Shown here in pieces: positions 24,268 to 32,242 of a stretch of 64,000 nt of DNA. The position numbers and the translations under genes were made by a program. The DNA lies in the NCBI RefSeq assembly GCF_050699935.1, contig NZ_JBOHGB010000003.1, forward strand, positions 1 through 64,000, read 5' to 3'. The DNA comes from Actinophytocola sp050699935. Lineage in GTDB: Bacteria > Actinomycetota > Actinomycetes > Mycobacteriales > Pseudonocardiaceae. Positions within the stretch are counted from its first letter, which is position 1, and the number at the start of each line of letters is the position of its first letter. Under the pieces are notes generated by a model that was not told the DNA's origin, ran no database searches, and saw only the letters and a program-made list of their open reading frames with translations.

Positions 24268-24813
24268 TCAGAGGGCGAGTGGGGCCGAGCCGAAGGCGAC
24301 GCTGAAGCGGTCGCACCAGATGACGGCACTGCGCAGGCCCTCGAGTTTCGCGTCGGCCGGGATGGCGTAGTTGTGGTTGCCGTCCGTCGCCTTGAGCTCG
24401 CCGAGGGCCACGTGGCGGCTGTCGTCATAGGAGCCCCAGTCGCCGCCGGCCTTGTCGGCGGACAGCCACACGTGAACGTCCGGGCCGTCGGAGGTCGAGA
24501 AGCCCTCCAGGCGCAGGATGTGCTCGCCACTGGCGAGGCGGATGACCCGGGCGGTACCGGCGGTTTCGTGCTCCTGGCTCACGAACTCGCCCTCGGCGAG
24601 CACGGCCGGCTCCGGCGCGGAGGCGTCGTCCGACCCGGCGCTCGAGTCCGGTTCGGCGCCCGTGGCGGCGACTGGCGCGGGCTCGTCCAGGTGGCTGCTC
24701 GTGAACGCGCGCCACGGCTCGAACAGGACCAGGCCGGTGACCGCCCCGGCCACCATGACTACCAGCACGACCCATGTCACGGGCTTTCGAAGAAGACGTC
24801 GCATGGTGCCCAT
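24268..24813 (-). CDS. Membrane-anchored DM13 domain protein
   Basis: 181-residue protein with an N-terminal signal anchor (helix about 12-31, VTWVVLVVMVAGAVTGLVLF), an acidic Ser/Pro/Ala linker to about residue 70, then a DM13 domain with GEFVSQEHETAGTARVIRL, GFSTSDGPDVHVWLS and NYAIPADAKLEGLRSAVIWCDRFSVAFG. DM13 domains occur in extracytoplasmic redox or electron-transfer proteins; the single Cys in VIWCDRF is the family's conserved one. The function here is unknown. It is divergent from the arginine deiminase gene. Confidence 0.85.
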   Translation of the reverse strand: MGTMRRLLRKPVTWVVLVVMVAGAVTGLVLFEPWRAFTSSHLDEPAPVAATGAEPDSSAGSDDASAPEPAVLAEGEFVSQEHETAGTARVIRLASGEHILRLEGFSTSDGPDVHVWLSADKAGGDWGSYDDSRHVALGELKATDGNHNYAIPADAKLEGLRSAVIWCDRFSVAFGSAPLAL

Positions 24814-24865
24814 AATGGCGGGAGTGGCCGCGACCGCGTACTTACCGGGTTATTACGCTCGCCGC

Positions 24866-26104
24866 GTGACCGCTCAACCAGCACCTGACCTGGCCGTGCA
24901 CGAACAGCCGACGCCCAAGGTGGACAGCGAGGTCGGGCCGCTGCGTGCGGTGCTGCTGCACCGGCCGGGCGCCGAGCTCAAGCGGCTGACCCCGCGCAAC
25001 AACGACCAGCTGCTCTTCGACAGCATCCCGTGGGTCGACCGGGCTCAGGAGGAGCACGACGCGTTCGCCGAGACGTTGGGGACCCGGCGGGTGGAGGTGC
25101 TGCTGCTCGCCGACGCGCTCGTCGCCGCGCTGACCGACGAGCGGGCGCACGCCGCCGCCGCGGACACGGCCGTCGACCGGCGCCGGGTCGGGCACGAGCT
25201 GGCCGACGCGCTCAGCTCGCATCTGTCCACGATGGACAACGAGGCGCTCGCGGACGTGCTGATGGCGGGCATGACGTTCGAGGAGCTGCCCGCCGCCGAG
25301 GGCGCGTCGCTGGTGCGCAAGATGCACCATCCGCACGACTTCGTCGTCGACCCGCTGCCGAACCTGCTGTTCACCCGGGACTCGTCGGTGTGGATCGGCA
25401 ACCGGGTGGCGATCGCGTCGCTCGCGATGCCCGCGCGCAACCGGGAGACCGCGCTGCTGGACCTGATCTACGCCTACCACCCGCGGTTCCGGGCCGCCGG
25501 CCGCGCGTACGGCGCCCACTCCGCCCCGGTCGAGGGCGGCGACGTGCTGCTGCTCGCGCCCGGTGTGCTCGCGATCGGGGTCGGCGAGCGGACCACGCCC
25601 GCGGGCGCGGAGTCGCTGGCTCGGTCGGCGTTCGCGGACGGGCTCGCGCACACCGTGCTGGCGGTGCCGATCGCGCAGGACCGGGCGACCATGCACCTGG
25701 ACACCGTGTGCACGATGGTCGACCGGGACGCCGTCGTGATGTACCCGGCGGTGCGGGACACGCTGCTCGCCTATCCGTTGCGGCCCGGGGACGAGGATGG
25801 CGTGGTCGTGTCGGGCCCGGTGCCGTTCCTCGAGGCGGCCGCCGGGGCGATGGGCATCGAGCGGCTGCGCGTGATCGACACGGGCCTGGACCCGGTGACT
25901 GCCGAGCGCGAGCAGTGGGACGACGGGAACAACACGCTGGCCGTGGCGCCGGGCGTGGTCGTCGCCTACGAGCGCAACGTCGAGACGAACGCCCGGCTGG
26001 AGGAGGCGGGGATCGAGGTGCTGCGGATCCGCGGGTCGGAGCTGGGCAGCGGGCGGGGCGGCCCGCGCTGCATGTCGTGCCCGATCACCCGCGCCTCTCT
26101 CTGA
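24866..26104 (+). CDS. arcA: Arginine deiminase
   Basis: 412-residue enzyme hydrolysing arginine to citrulline and ammonia. The catalytic pieces are visible: SEVGPLRAVLLHRPGAEL, the DPLPNLLFTRDSSVWIGN guanidino site (Asp), EGGDVLLL (Glu), ATMHLDTVCTMVDRD (His/Asp) and the nucleophile Cys in GRGGPRCMSCPITR near the C-terminus. The GTG start is six bases after a TACGCT hexamer (24854-24859), implying a leaderless mRNA; upstream open frame is shadow. No arcB/arcC neighbours, so it is a solitary deiminase. Element F follows. Confidence 0.95.
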   Translation: MTAQPAPDLAVHEQPTPKVDSEVGPLRAVLLHRPGAELKRLTPRNNDQLLFDSIPWVDRAQEEHDAFAETLGTRRVEVLLLADALVAALTDERAHAAAADTAVDRRRVGHELADALSSHLSTMDNEALADVLMAGMTFEELPAAEGASLVRKMHHPHDFVVDPLPNLLFTRDSSVWIGNRVAIASLAMPARNRETALLDLIYAYHPRFRAAGRAYGAHSAPVEGGDVLLLAPGVLAIGVGERTTPAGAESLARSAFADGLAHTVLAVPIAQDRATMHLDTVCTMVDRDAVVMYPAVRDTLLAYPLRPGDEDGVVVSGPVPFLEAAAGAMGIERLRVIDTGLDPVTAEREQWDDGNNTLAVAPGVVVAYERNVETNARLEEAGIEVLRIRGSELGSGRGGPRCMSCPITRASL

Positions 26105-26136
26105 GCCCGACCGAATCCGCCATTCACACCGCCGCA

Positions 26137-26256
26137 CCATCCACAAGGCTTGCGCGACACCGGGTTTTGTCAGTGTTCACAAGTAGACTGGCGTCGAGGG
26201 GTGCCCCCGGAGAGGGTGGGGGCGTGCGTACGTGGGTTCTGCACGCGCGTGTGCGC
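26137..26256 (+). repeat. Composite intergenic element F, best match to the damage-promoter consensus
   Basis: Reads rightwards after arcA. Degenerate boxes lie at about 26120-26128 and 26137-26145. The promoter core TTGTCAGTG (26167-26175), eight bases, TAGACT (26184-26189) is an exact match to the PafBC/RecA-NDp signature. The hairpin GCCCCC/GGGGGC (26203-26208 with 26218-26223) is followed by a GCACGCGCGTGTGC near-palindrome from 26241. Unlike most copies it points in the same direction as the next gene, a frameshifted hydrolase, and could drive it. Confidence 0.87.
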
Positions 26257-26343
26257 GAGAGGATTTCCTGTGTGCGCGTGGGGTTCGTGCGCGCGGTGGG
26301 CGTGCGGTGGTGGTGGCGCTGGAGCGCGGGGTGCGGAGTTGAC

Positions 26344-26953
26344 GTGAGCACGGTCTTGCTTGTGCACGGTGGGCTGTGGGACGGGGTGGACGCCGAGTTC
26401 TTCTGGCACCGGCCCGGTGTCACGAGCGCCCTGGGCGACCGCGGGTTCGCCGTGCTCGCGCCGGATCGGCTGGCGCGTGCGGCCGGTTGGGACAGCGAGG
26501 CCGAGCATCTCGCCCGGCAACTCGACGAGCCGGCCACCGTCGTCGCCGGGTCCAACGGGTGCTCGGCCGCCGCGCGGCTCGCGGTCGGGCGGCCGGACCT
26601 CGTCGAGCGGCTGGTACTCGCCTGGCCCACCACCGCCAATGATCCCGAGGTCGACGCGTACACCCGGGAAGGGCTGGCCGGTCTGGGGGCGAGCCCGGGG
26701 GTGGCCGACGCGCCTGCTGAACGGGGAGACCCTGCGCGGGATCAGTGACGCGGAGCTGCGCGCCCTCGGCATGCCGGTCGCGGTGCTGCCCTCGGAGCCG
26801 GAGAACCGGACGCACCAGCGGCGGACCGCGACCGCCGTCCGGGACCTCACCGGGGCCGTGGAGCTGCCCGGGTGCCCCGAGCCGCCGCGGCCGGGGTTTC
26901 AGGCGGACGGCTTCGTCGACTCGATCGTCCAGTTCGGATTGAGCCGGTGGTAG
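26344..26953 (+). pseudogene. Alpha/beta hydrolase, frameshifted
   Basis: Reads as one small (about 203 residue) alpha/beta hydrolase split by a single-base shift near 26712-26716. The first part, from GTG 26344, has MSTVLLVHGGLWDGVDAEFF, PATVVAGSNGCSAAARLA (nucleophile-elbow region) and LVLAWPTTAND, then runs into an early stop at 26748. The second part continues in the +1 frame as LLNGETLRGISDAELRALGMPVAVLPSEP and ends FVDSIVQFG. Either a real mutation or a sequencing error in a GC run. The 3' end overlaps the converging GNAT gene by about 55 bp. Element F's promoter points at it. Confidence 0.75.
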
Positions 26954-28098
26954 ACCGCCATGTCCTCGAAACCCTCGTCGCCGCTCGTGAACGAGTCCGG
27001 CTCGGTGGCGATGTGGACGAAGCCCGCCTGCTCGACCGCGTACCGGGACGCCGTGTTGCTCGCCGCCGTCGTCAGGCTGAGCCGGCGCTTGCCCAGGCCG
27101 CCCTCGGCGACGGGCCGGAACACCCACTCCACGACCATGCCCAGCGCGGTACGCAGCACGCCCCGCCCGCGCGAGTCCGGGTGGACGGAGTAGCCCAGCT
27201 TGGCCTCCGTCTCGTCCAGCCCGTCGAGGTCGAACAGCTGGATGTGCCCGATCAGACGATCCGAACCGGGCTCGGTCATGCACCAGTCGAACCGCTCGCC
27301 GGACGCCTGCGCCAGCATGATTCGGGTGATGATCGCTTCGCCGGCGGTGGCCTCGCGGAGCGCACGCACCCGGCCGCCGTAGTGCCGGCTGCGTGCGTCG
27401 TTGGACATCTCCGCGAAGCGGTCCGCGTCGGACATGCGGATCGGGCGCAGGCGCAGCCGGTCCGACGTGAGCATCGGGGCCACGTGCCACGGGTGCTTCG
27501 GCGACCGGTCGTCCGACGTACGCAGCGAGCCGATCCAGGCGTCGTACCGCTCGCCGCGCTGCTCGGCGAACCTCGGGATCGTGCCGTCGAACGTGAAGCC
27601 GTTCGCCCAGGCGACCCGCCGCGACGCCCAGTTCCCCACGTGCGCGATCCACAGCACGACGTCGAACCGCTCGAATCCCCAGTCCAGCAACAGCTTCACC
27701 GCCCGGCTGCACACGCCGCGCCCGCGCGCCGCCGGGTGCAGGCCGTACGCGACCTCGCCGACGCCGTCGTCGATGTACGCGCGGAGACTGACCGACCCGG
27801 CGAACGGGACGTCGGGCGTCTCGACCGCGAAGCAGAACTCGCGTCCCGAGCGCCACCCGCCCGCGATCAGCTCGAGGTAGCCGACCGCGTCCGCCCGGGC
27901 GTACGGTACGGGAACCCGCGTCCACTCGATCGACTCCGGGTCCAGGGCCTGCTCGACCAGAGCGTCCACATCGGAGGCCCGGTGCGGGCGCAACCTCACC
28001 TCGCCGTCGGTCAGCGTCGGGACGTCCACGGGAAGGTCGTCCGCGGAAAAGTCACTGTCGTCGGTGCCGGCCATCGGCCCATCGTCGATGGCCGGCAC
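26899..28098 (-). CDS. Tandem GNAT acetyltransferase (RimJ/RimL-like)
   Basis: 399 residues with two GNAT domains. The first (about 28-185) has VAYGLHPAARGRGVCSRAVKLLLDWGFE and VGNWASRRVAWANGFTFDG. The second (about 205-385) has KLGYSVHPDSRGRGVLRTALGMVVEWVF and AASNTASRYAVEQAGFVHI. The R-x-x-G-x-G/A acetyl-CoA loops are present in both (ARGRGV, SRGRGV). Such duplicated RimL-type enzymes are common in actinomycetes and are uncharacterised. The start could be ATG 28098 or an in-frame ATG eight codons later (28074). Confidence 0.9.
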   Translation of the reverse strand: MPAIDDGPMAGTDDSDFSADDLPVDVPTLTDGEVRLRPHRASDVDALVEQALDPESIEWTRVPVPYARADAVGYLELIAGGWRSGREFCFAVETPDVPFAGSVSLRAYIDDGVGEVAYGLHPAARGRGVCSRAVKLLLDWGFERFDVVLWIAHVGNWASRRVAWANGFTFDGTIPRFAEQRGERYDAWIGSLRTSDDRSPKHPWHVAPMLTSDRLRLRPIRMSDADRFAEMSNDARSRHYGGRVRALREATAGEAIITRIMLAQASGERFDWCMTEPGSDRLIGHIQLFDLDGLDETEAKLGYSVHPDSRGRGVLRTALGMVVEWVFRPVAEGGLGKRRLSLTTAASNTASRYAVEQAGFVHIATEPDSFTSGDEGFEDMAVYHRLNPNWTIESTKPSA

Positions 28099-28115
28099 CT
28101 ATCCGTGCAACGCGG

Positions 28116-29645
28116 TTACCCGTCCTGCAGCCCCGGCCGGCCGTCCTCGACGACGAACCGGCGCGACACCGACGAGGTGACCTTCGCCGGGTCGGGCTCC
28201 ACGACCGACGACACCTGCACGAACTCCGCGGTCAGCTCCGTGCCGGTGATCGTCGCCCGCACGTAGCCGCGCTGGTTGCCCACGTAGTTCAGGTGCGGGT
28301 TGAACTGCACGTAGTCCGGCGGCGGGTCACTGCTGCCGGGCTGGCCGGTGGAGGTGATCGACGTCGTGACGAACTCGGTGCCGATCAGCGGCGCGTCGTG
28401 GTCGAAGTAGTCCAGCCGCAGGTCGTTCGCCCAGTGCCGGTGCACGTCGCCGGTCAGCACGACCGGGTTGCGCACCTGCCGGTCCAGCCAGCCCTGCGCG
28501 ATCCGCTGCCGGCTCGCGTGGTAGCCGTCCCAGGCATCCTCGCTGACGTCGCACGAACCGGTCTCCCCGTCGCCGTCCCGGCCGGCGAAGAACACCTGCT
28601 GGCCCAGCAGGTCCCACTTGGACCCGCCCGCCGCGAGCCCGTCGAGCAGCCACTGCTCCTGCGCGGCGCCGGTGAGTGTGCGGTCGGTGCGGTGGATCTC
28701 GTCGCAGTCGCCGTTCGGGGCCTGCTCCCAGCGGTGCTGGCGGGTGTCCATCATGTGGAAGCGGGCCAGCGTCCCCCAGCCCACGCGGCGGTACAGCGGG
28801 ATCGACGGGCCGGTCGGCTTCATCGACTTCGGCAGCGGCATGTTCTCCCAGTACGCCCGGAACGACGCGGACTTGCGGTCGTCCGGCCAGCCCGACTGCC
28901 CGCCCCACCAGTTGTTCGCGAGCTCGTGGTCGTCGTACACCGTGAGCCACGGGGCCACCGCGTGCGCGGCCTTCAGGCCCGGGTCGAGCTTGGTCTGGGC
29001 GTAGCGCAGCCGGTACTCGTCGAGCTTGTCGACCTCGTCGAAGTCCACGTAGCCGCGCACCGTGTCCCGGCCCGACTGCTTCTCGTACATGTAGTCGCCG
29101 AGGAACAGCACGAGGTCCGGCTCGTCGGCCGCGAGGAACCGGTGCGCGTGGTACCAGCCCTCCTCGAAGTGCTGGCAGGACGCCAGCGCGATCTTCATCG
29201 AGCCCGGGTCGGTGCCGGCCGCCGGCGCGGTGCGGGTGCGGCCGACCGGCGAGATGAACGTGCCCTGCTTGAACCGGTAGAAGAACTCCGCGCCGGCGGG
29301 CAGCCCGGCGGGCTCGGCGTGCACGCTGAACCCGTCCGCCTCGGTCGCGGTCTCGGTGCCGGAGGCGACCACGTCGGCGAACGCCTCGTCGGTCGCCATC
29401 TCCCACTGGACGTCGAGCGGCGCGGAACCCATGCCGCCACCGATGTCCAGCGGCTTCGAGGCGAGCCGGGTCCACAGCACCAGGCCGTCCGGTCGCGGGT
29501 CGCCCGAGGCGACGCCGAGCTGGAACGGATCGCCGGCGGCGCGCGGCGACGGGGCGGTGGCCGCGCCGGCGAGGTGGGGCAGCCCGACCGCGCCCGCGGC
29601 GGCCAGGCCGGACAGGATGAACACGCGTCGGTTGAGCTTGGTCAT
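28116..29645 (-). CDS. phoD: Alkaline phosphatase PhoD, Tat-exported
   Basis: 509-residue secreted phosphodiesterase/phosphatase. The N-terminus is a twin-arginine signal (NRRVFILSGLAAAGAVGLPHLAGAA). A PhoD N-domain follows (GDPFQLGVASGDPRPDGLVLWTRLA), then the metallophosphatase body with LASCQHFEEGWYHAHRF, DLVLFLGDYMYE, YDDHELANNWWG and VLTGDVHRHWANDL, which hold the Fe/Ca ligands. It releases phosphate from phosphoesters or teichoic acid outside the cell. The gene begins 10 bp after a small secreted protein gene with an AGGAGG site, so the two form an operon. Confidence 0.95.
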   Translation of the reverse strand: MTKLNRRVFILSGLAAAGAVGLPHLAGAATAPSPRAAGDPFQLGVASGDPRPDGLVLWTRLASKPLDIGGGMGSAPLDVQWEMATDEAFADVVASGTETATEADGFSVHAEPAGLPAGAEFFYRFKQGTFISPVGRTRTAPAAGTDPGSMKIALASCQHFEEGWYHAHRFLAADEPDLVLFLGDYMYEKQSGRDTVRGYVDFDEVDKLDEYRLRYAQTKLDPGLKAAHAVAPWLTVYDDHELANNWWGGQSGWPDDRKSASFRAYWENMPLPKSMKPTGPSIPLYRRVGWGTLARFHMMDTRQHRWEQAPNGDCDEIHRTDRTLTGAAQEQWLLDGLAAGGSKWDLLGQQVFFAGRDGDGETGSCDVSEDAWDGYHASRQRIAQGWLDRQVRNPVVLTGDVHRHWANDLRLDYFDHDAPLIGTEFVTTSITSTGQPGSSDPPPDYVQFNPHLNYVGNQRGYVRATITGTELTAEFVQVSSVVEPDPAKVTSSVSRRFVVEDGRPGLQDG

Positions 29646-29654
29646 CCCGGCCTC

Positions 29655-30038
29655 CTAGGCGGTGTCGGTGATGGTCGCGCCGCAGGTGTTCTGCAGGACC
29701 TCTCTGGGGCCGTACTCGCCGAGGCACGCGCGGTAGGTCACCCAGCTGCCCTCGGCGAACTCGAGGTTCGCGGTGACTGTCGTGCCGTTCCCGTTGGGGT
29801 TCCAGACCAGGTGCGGACCGGTGCCGTCCGGCAGCCAGTACAGGGCGACCGCGGAGTGGCCGTCGCCTGCCTGGTCGGAGACCTTGAACACCTCGCCGTA
29901 CGAGGCGAAGGTGACGCGGCCGGCGCAGCCACTGCCCGAGGTGCACCGCTCGCTGTCCGCGCTCGCGGTGGCTCCGCCGGCCAGCAGGAGTGCGCCGACC
30001 AGCAACGAGACCGACACGGACCGACGTAAGACTGTCAT
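29655..30038 (-). CDS. Small secreted protein of unknown function
   Basis: 127 residues. A Sec signal peptide (about 1-28, RRSVSVSLLVGALLLAGGATASA) is followed by a mature domain with four cysteines (CTSGSGC and ACLGEYGP...NTC), probably two disulfides, and many Gly/Thr/Asn positions like small beta-rich secreted proteins. No family recognised. The start was chosen at the ATG following GGGAGGG; the frame is open 12 codons upstream. It is the promoter-proximal gene of an apparent operon with phoD, so it may be phosphate-regulated, though no PHO box was identified. Confidence 0.75.
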   Translation of the reverse strand: MTVLRRSVSVSLLVGALLLAGGATASADSERCTSGSGCAGRVTFASYGEVFKVSDQAGDGHSAVALYWLPDGTGPHLVWNPNGNGTTVTANLEFAEGSWVTYRACLGEYGPREVLQNTCGATITDTA

Positions 30039-30121
30039 GACCCTCCCTGTGAAGAATTTTCGGACACTCTTCAAGGTGCGTGTCCGAGCAACAGGTCGTA
30101 GGGTACGACACCGCGCGCCGT

Positions 30122-30140
30122 TTAGGAATGCCTTACCTGA
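30122..30140. promoter_or_regulatory. Iron box 1 upstream of ferritin
   Basis: Nineteen bases beginning TTAGGAATG and ending CCTTACCTGA match the IdeR iron-box consensus at about 14 of 19 positions. It lies about 100 bp before the ferritin ATG, the placement at which IdeR activates ferritin genes in mycobacteria. Confidence 0.65.
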
Positions 30141-30151
30141 ATTGCGTTTCG

Positions 30152-30170
30152 GTAGGCTTGCCTAAAAAGG
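30152..30170. promoter_or_regulatory. Iron box 2 upstream of ferritin
   Basis: GTAGGCTTGCCTAA followed by an A-run, about 12 of 19 matches to the iron-box consensus, 30 bp downstream of box 1. A TATTAT -10 hexamer lies at 30225-30230, eight bases before the ferritin ATG, with no good -35. That fits activation by a bound regulator. Confidence 0.55.
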
Positions 30171-30237
30171 CACGGAAATTGTTCGCGTGCCCACCTCGCA
30201 TAGCGTTGCGCTGCTCGCTTTGCGTATTATCGAATTC

Positions 30238-30789
30238 ATGGCGAAGACAGGCAACCTCTCGAAGTTCCACTCCATGCTGCAGGAACAGGTGCGGCACGAG
30301 TTCACCGCGTCGCAGCAGTACGTTGCCCTGGCGGTCTGGTTCGACGGCCAGGACCTGCCACAGCTCGCGAAGCACTTCTACCGGCAGTCGCTGGAAGAGC
30401 GAAACCACGCGATGATGATCGTGCAATACCTGCTGGACAACGACGTCGCGCCGACGATTCCCGGTTCCGACAATGTGCAGAACAGTTTCTCGGAGCCGGT
30501 CGACCTCATTTCCCTGGCGCTCCAGCAGGAGAAGAACGTCACCGACGAGGTCATCAACCTCGCCAAGATCGCCCGCGACGAGGACGACTACAAGGGCGAG
30601 CAGTTCATGCAGTGGTTCCTCAAGGAGCAGGTGGAGGAGGTCGCCCAGATGACCACGTTGCTCAACGTGGTCCGCCGAGCCACCGCGAGCGGCAACCTGT
30701 TCGACGTGGAGAACTACCTGGCCCGCGAGTCGGTCGGCGACACCGGCAGCGACCCCCTTGCCCCCCGCACGGCCGGCGGCAAGGTCTAA
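30238..30789 (+). CDS. bfrB: Ferritin (BfrB-like)
   Basis: 183-residue iron-storage ferritin of the mycobacterial BfrB type. The four-helix bundle carries ferroxidase residues in QVRHEFTASQQYVALAVWF and SLEERNHAMMIVQYL, then LALQQEKNVTDEVINL and EQFMQWFLKEQVEEVAQMTTLL. A C-terminal tail beyond the fifth helix is Gly/Thr-rich. The ATG lies just after a TATTAT -10, so the mRNA is probably leaderless, and two iron boxes sit at about -100 and -70, predicting induction under iron repletion. An array of 22-bp repeats follows the stop. Confidence 0.95.
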   Translation: MAKTGNLSKFHSMLQEQVRHEFTASQQYVALAVWFDGQDLPQLAKHFYRQSLEERNHAMMIVQYLLDNDVAPTIPGSDNVQNSFSEPVDLISLALQQEKNVTDEVINLAKIARDEDDYKGEQFMQWFLKEQVEEVAQMTTLLNVVRRATASGNLFDVENYLARESVGDTGSDPLAPRTAGGKV

Positions 30790-30793
30790 TCCA

Positions 30794-30951
30794 CCGCGAG
30801 TCCAACAGTCAGAACCCGCGAGTCCAACACTGGCGACCCGCGAGTCCAACGGTCCCGACCCGCGAGTCCAACGTTCGGAATGTCGGACTCACCGGTCCGG
30901 AATGTTGGACTCGCGGGTCTGCGGCGTTGGACTCGCGAGTTCGGGCGGCAG
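30794..30951. repeat. 22-bp repeat array II, head-to-head
   Basis: About seven units of the GGACTCGCGGGTC family. The first four are in inverse orientation (CCGCGAGTCCAAC) and the last three in direct orientation, meeting near 30882. The two central units can pair (GAGTCC...GGACTC) into a hairpin. The array lies between the converging ferritin and DUF952 genes and supplies the last residues of the DUF952 protein. Confidence 0.88.
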
Positions 30952-31269
30952 CTCGAAGCGGCCTTCGGCGGATGGTGGGAAGTCGTGCACCGCGACGACG
31001 GCCGCGGCCGGGATCGGGCCGTAGACGTGCGGGAACCAGGCCCCGTTGGGGTCCGGCGGCGCGCCGGGCTCCCAGCGCAGCGGCACGTCGAGCCGGGCCG
31101 GGTCGATCTCCAGCAGTACGAGGTCGGTGCGCCCGGCGAAGAGCCGGTTGGCCGGCAGGTGCACGGTGCCGGGGTCGGAGCAGTGCACGAAGCCCTCCGT
31201 GTCCAGCGAGTCCGCGCGGTACGGCTCGCCGGGCGCCCACGCGTCGCGCGTGGTGATGTGGAGGAGCAC
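30889..31269 (-). CDS. DUF952 family protein
   Basis: 126-residue small enzyme-like protein of the DUF952 family (ADP-ribosyltransferase-like fold): VLLHITTRDAW, DTEGFVHCSDPGTVHLPANRLF, LVLLEIDPARLDVPLRWE and FPHVYGPIPAAAVVAVHDF. The GTG start is one base after the stop of the SEC-C gene, so translation is coupled. The C-terminal dozen residues (about ASPTPQTRESN) are encoded by the 22-bp repeat array, an extension beyond the normal family end. Confidence 0.85.
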   Translation of the reverse strand: MLLHITTRDAWAPGEPYRADSLDTEGFVHCSDPGTVHLPANRLFAGRTDLVLLEIDPARLDVPLRWEPGAPPDPNGAWFPHVYGPIPAAAVVAVHDFPPSAEGRFELPPELASPTPQTRESNIPDR

Positions 31270-31270
31270 G

Positions 31271-32212
31271 TCAGCGGATGGTGACCTGGCGGCCGACCAG
31301 GCCGTCGCGCGCGCGGCGCTCCTCGCCGGCCAGCGGCTTGGCGTCCAGCGAGGCCAGCGCCTCGGTGAGCCGGTCGCCCAGCTCCTCCGCGGGCTTGGCC
31401 CACTCGCGGGCGTGCTGCTCGCCGTCGAGGTCCCACACCGGGACGAGCAGGCCGTGCGCCCGGAAGCAGCCGGCGTAGCGCGAGCCCTCGCCGAGACCGA
31501 GCTCGCCCGCCGCCGCCAGCCGGGCCATCGCGAGCAGCAGCTTCTCCTCCGGCTCGGGGCGGACCCAGCGCAGGTGGCAGCGGTCGCCGGCCTCGACCCA
31601 GTACGCCGCCGGGCCGATCCGCTCGGTCGGCATGATCGCGGCGTTCGCGCGCTCGAGGGACAGCGCCACCTCGCCGGCCGGCTCCTCGCCCTCGGGCATC
31701 CACCAGGAGAAGTCCGTGTGCACCTCCGGCTCGATGATCTGGTCGGCGTCGACCAGGTCCTGGAACCGCTCGCGCTCGGGCGACTCGTCGGTCTCCGGGC
31801 CGACGACCGGCAGCACGGCGCCCGCCTCGGCCTCGAGCGCCCAGCGCAACGCGCGGGCCATGTCCCGGCTGACGTCGCTGGAGCGGGTCTGCACCTGCAT
31901 GCCCACCAGCGCCGACCCGTCCGCCCGGACCAGCGCGGCGGCCGCCATCGGCAGCACGGTGGCCAGCGTGACCTCACGGTCGGCCGGCTTCGTGAGCCTG
32001 AGCGGCACGGTGGCCGACGGGACGAACTCGCGCAGCGCGACCAGCTCGCACTCGCCGGCGAGGCCCTCGAGCGGGCGCGCGACCGGCAGCTCCACCGGTC
32101 CGCTCGAACTGCCGTGGCACGCCTTGTACCGCTTGCCAGAGCCGCAGGGGCAGGGCTGGCGCGGGTTGGGGCCATCGGTGTTGCGCTGCTTCACGGCGGA
32201 TCGCTTGGCCAT
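31271..32212 (-). CDS. DUF5926-type protein with SEC-C metal-binding motif
   Basis: 313 residues. The N-terminal SEC-C zinc motif QPCPCGSGKRYKACHG (about 19-34) is followed by a large conserved actinobacterial domain with several Trp/Glu-rich segments (for example DFSWWMPEGEEP and VPVWDLDGEQHAREWAKP). SEC-C motifs often mediate binding to ribosome- or SecA-type partners. No catalytic motif is recognised. ATG start; it overlaps almost directly with the DUF952 gene downstream. Confidence 0.85.
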   Translation of the reverse strand: MAKRSAVKQRNTDGPNPRQPCPCGSGKRYKACHGSSSGPVELPVARPLEGLAGECELVALREFVPSATVPLRLTKPADREVTLATVLPMAAAALVRADGSALVGMQVQTRSSDVSRDMARALRWALEAEAGAVLPVVGPETDESPERERFQDLVDADQIIEPEVHTDFSWWMPEGEEPAGEVALSLERANAAIMPTERIGPAAYWVEAGDRCHLRWVRPEPEEKLLLAMARLAAAGELGLGEGSRYAGCFRAHGLLVPVWDLDGEQHAREWAKPAEELGDRLTEALASLDAKPLAGEERRARDGLVGRQVTIR

Positions 32213-32242
32213 GGCCGCGACGCTACCGAACGCGGCGACGGA

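Noticed and set aside
27401..27880. Plus-strand frame opposite the tandem GNAT gene
   Set aside because: Antisense shadow; the minus strand carries clear acetyltransferase motifs.
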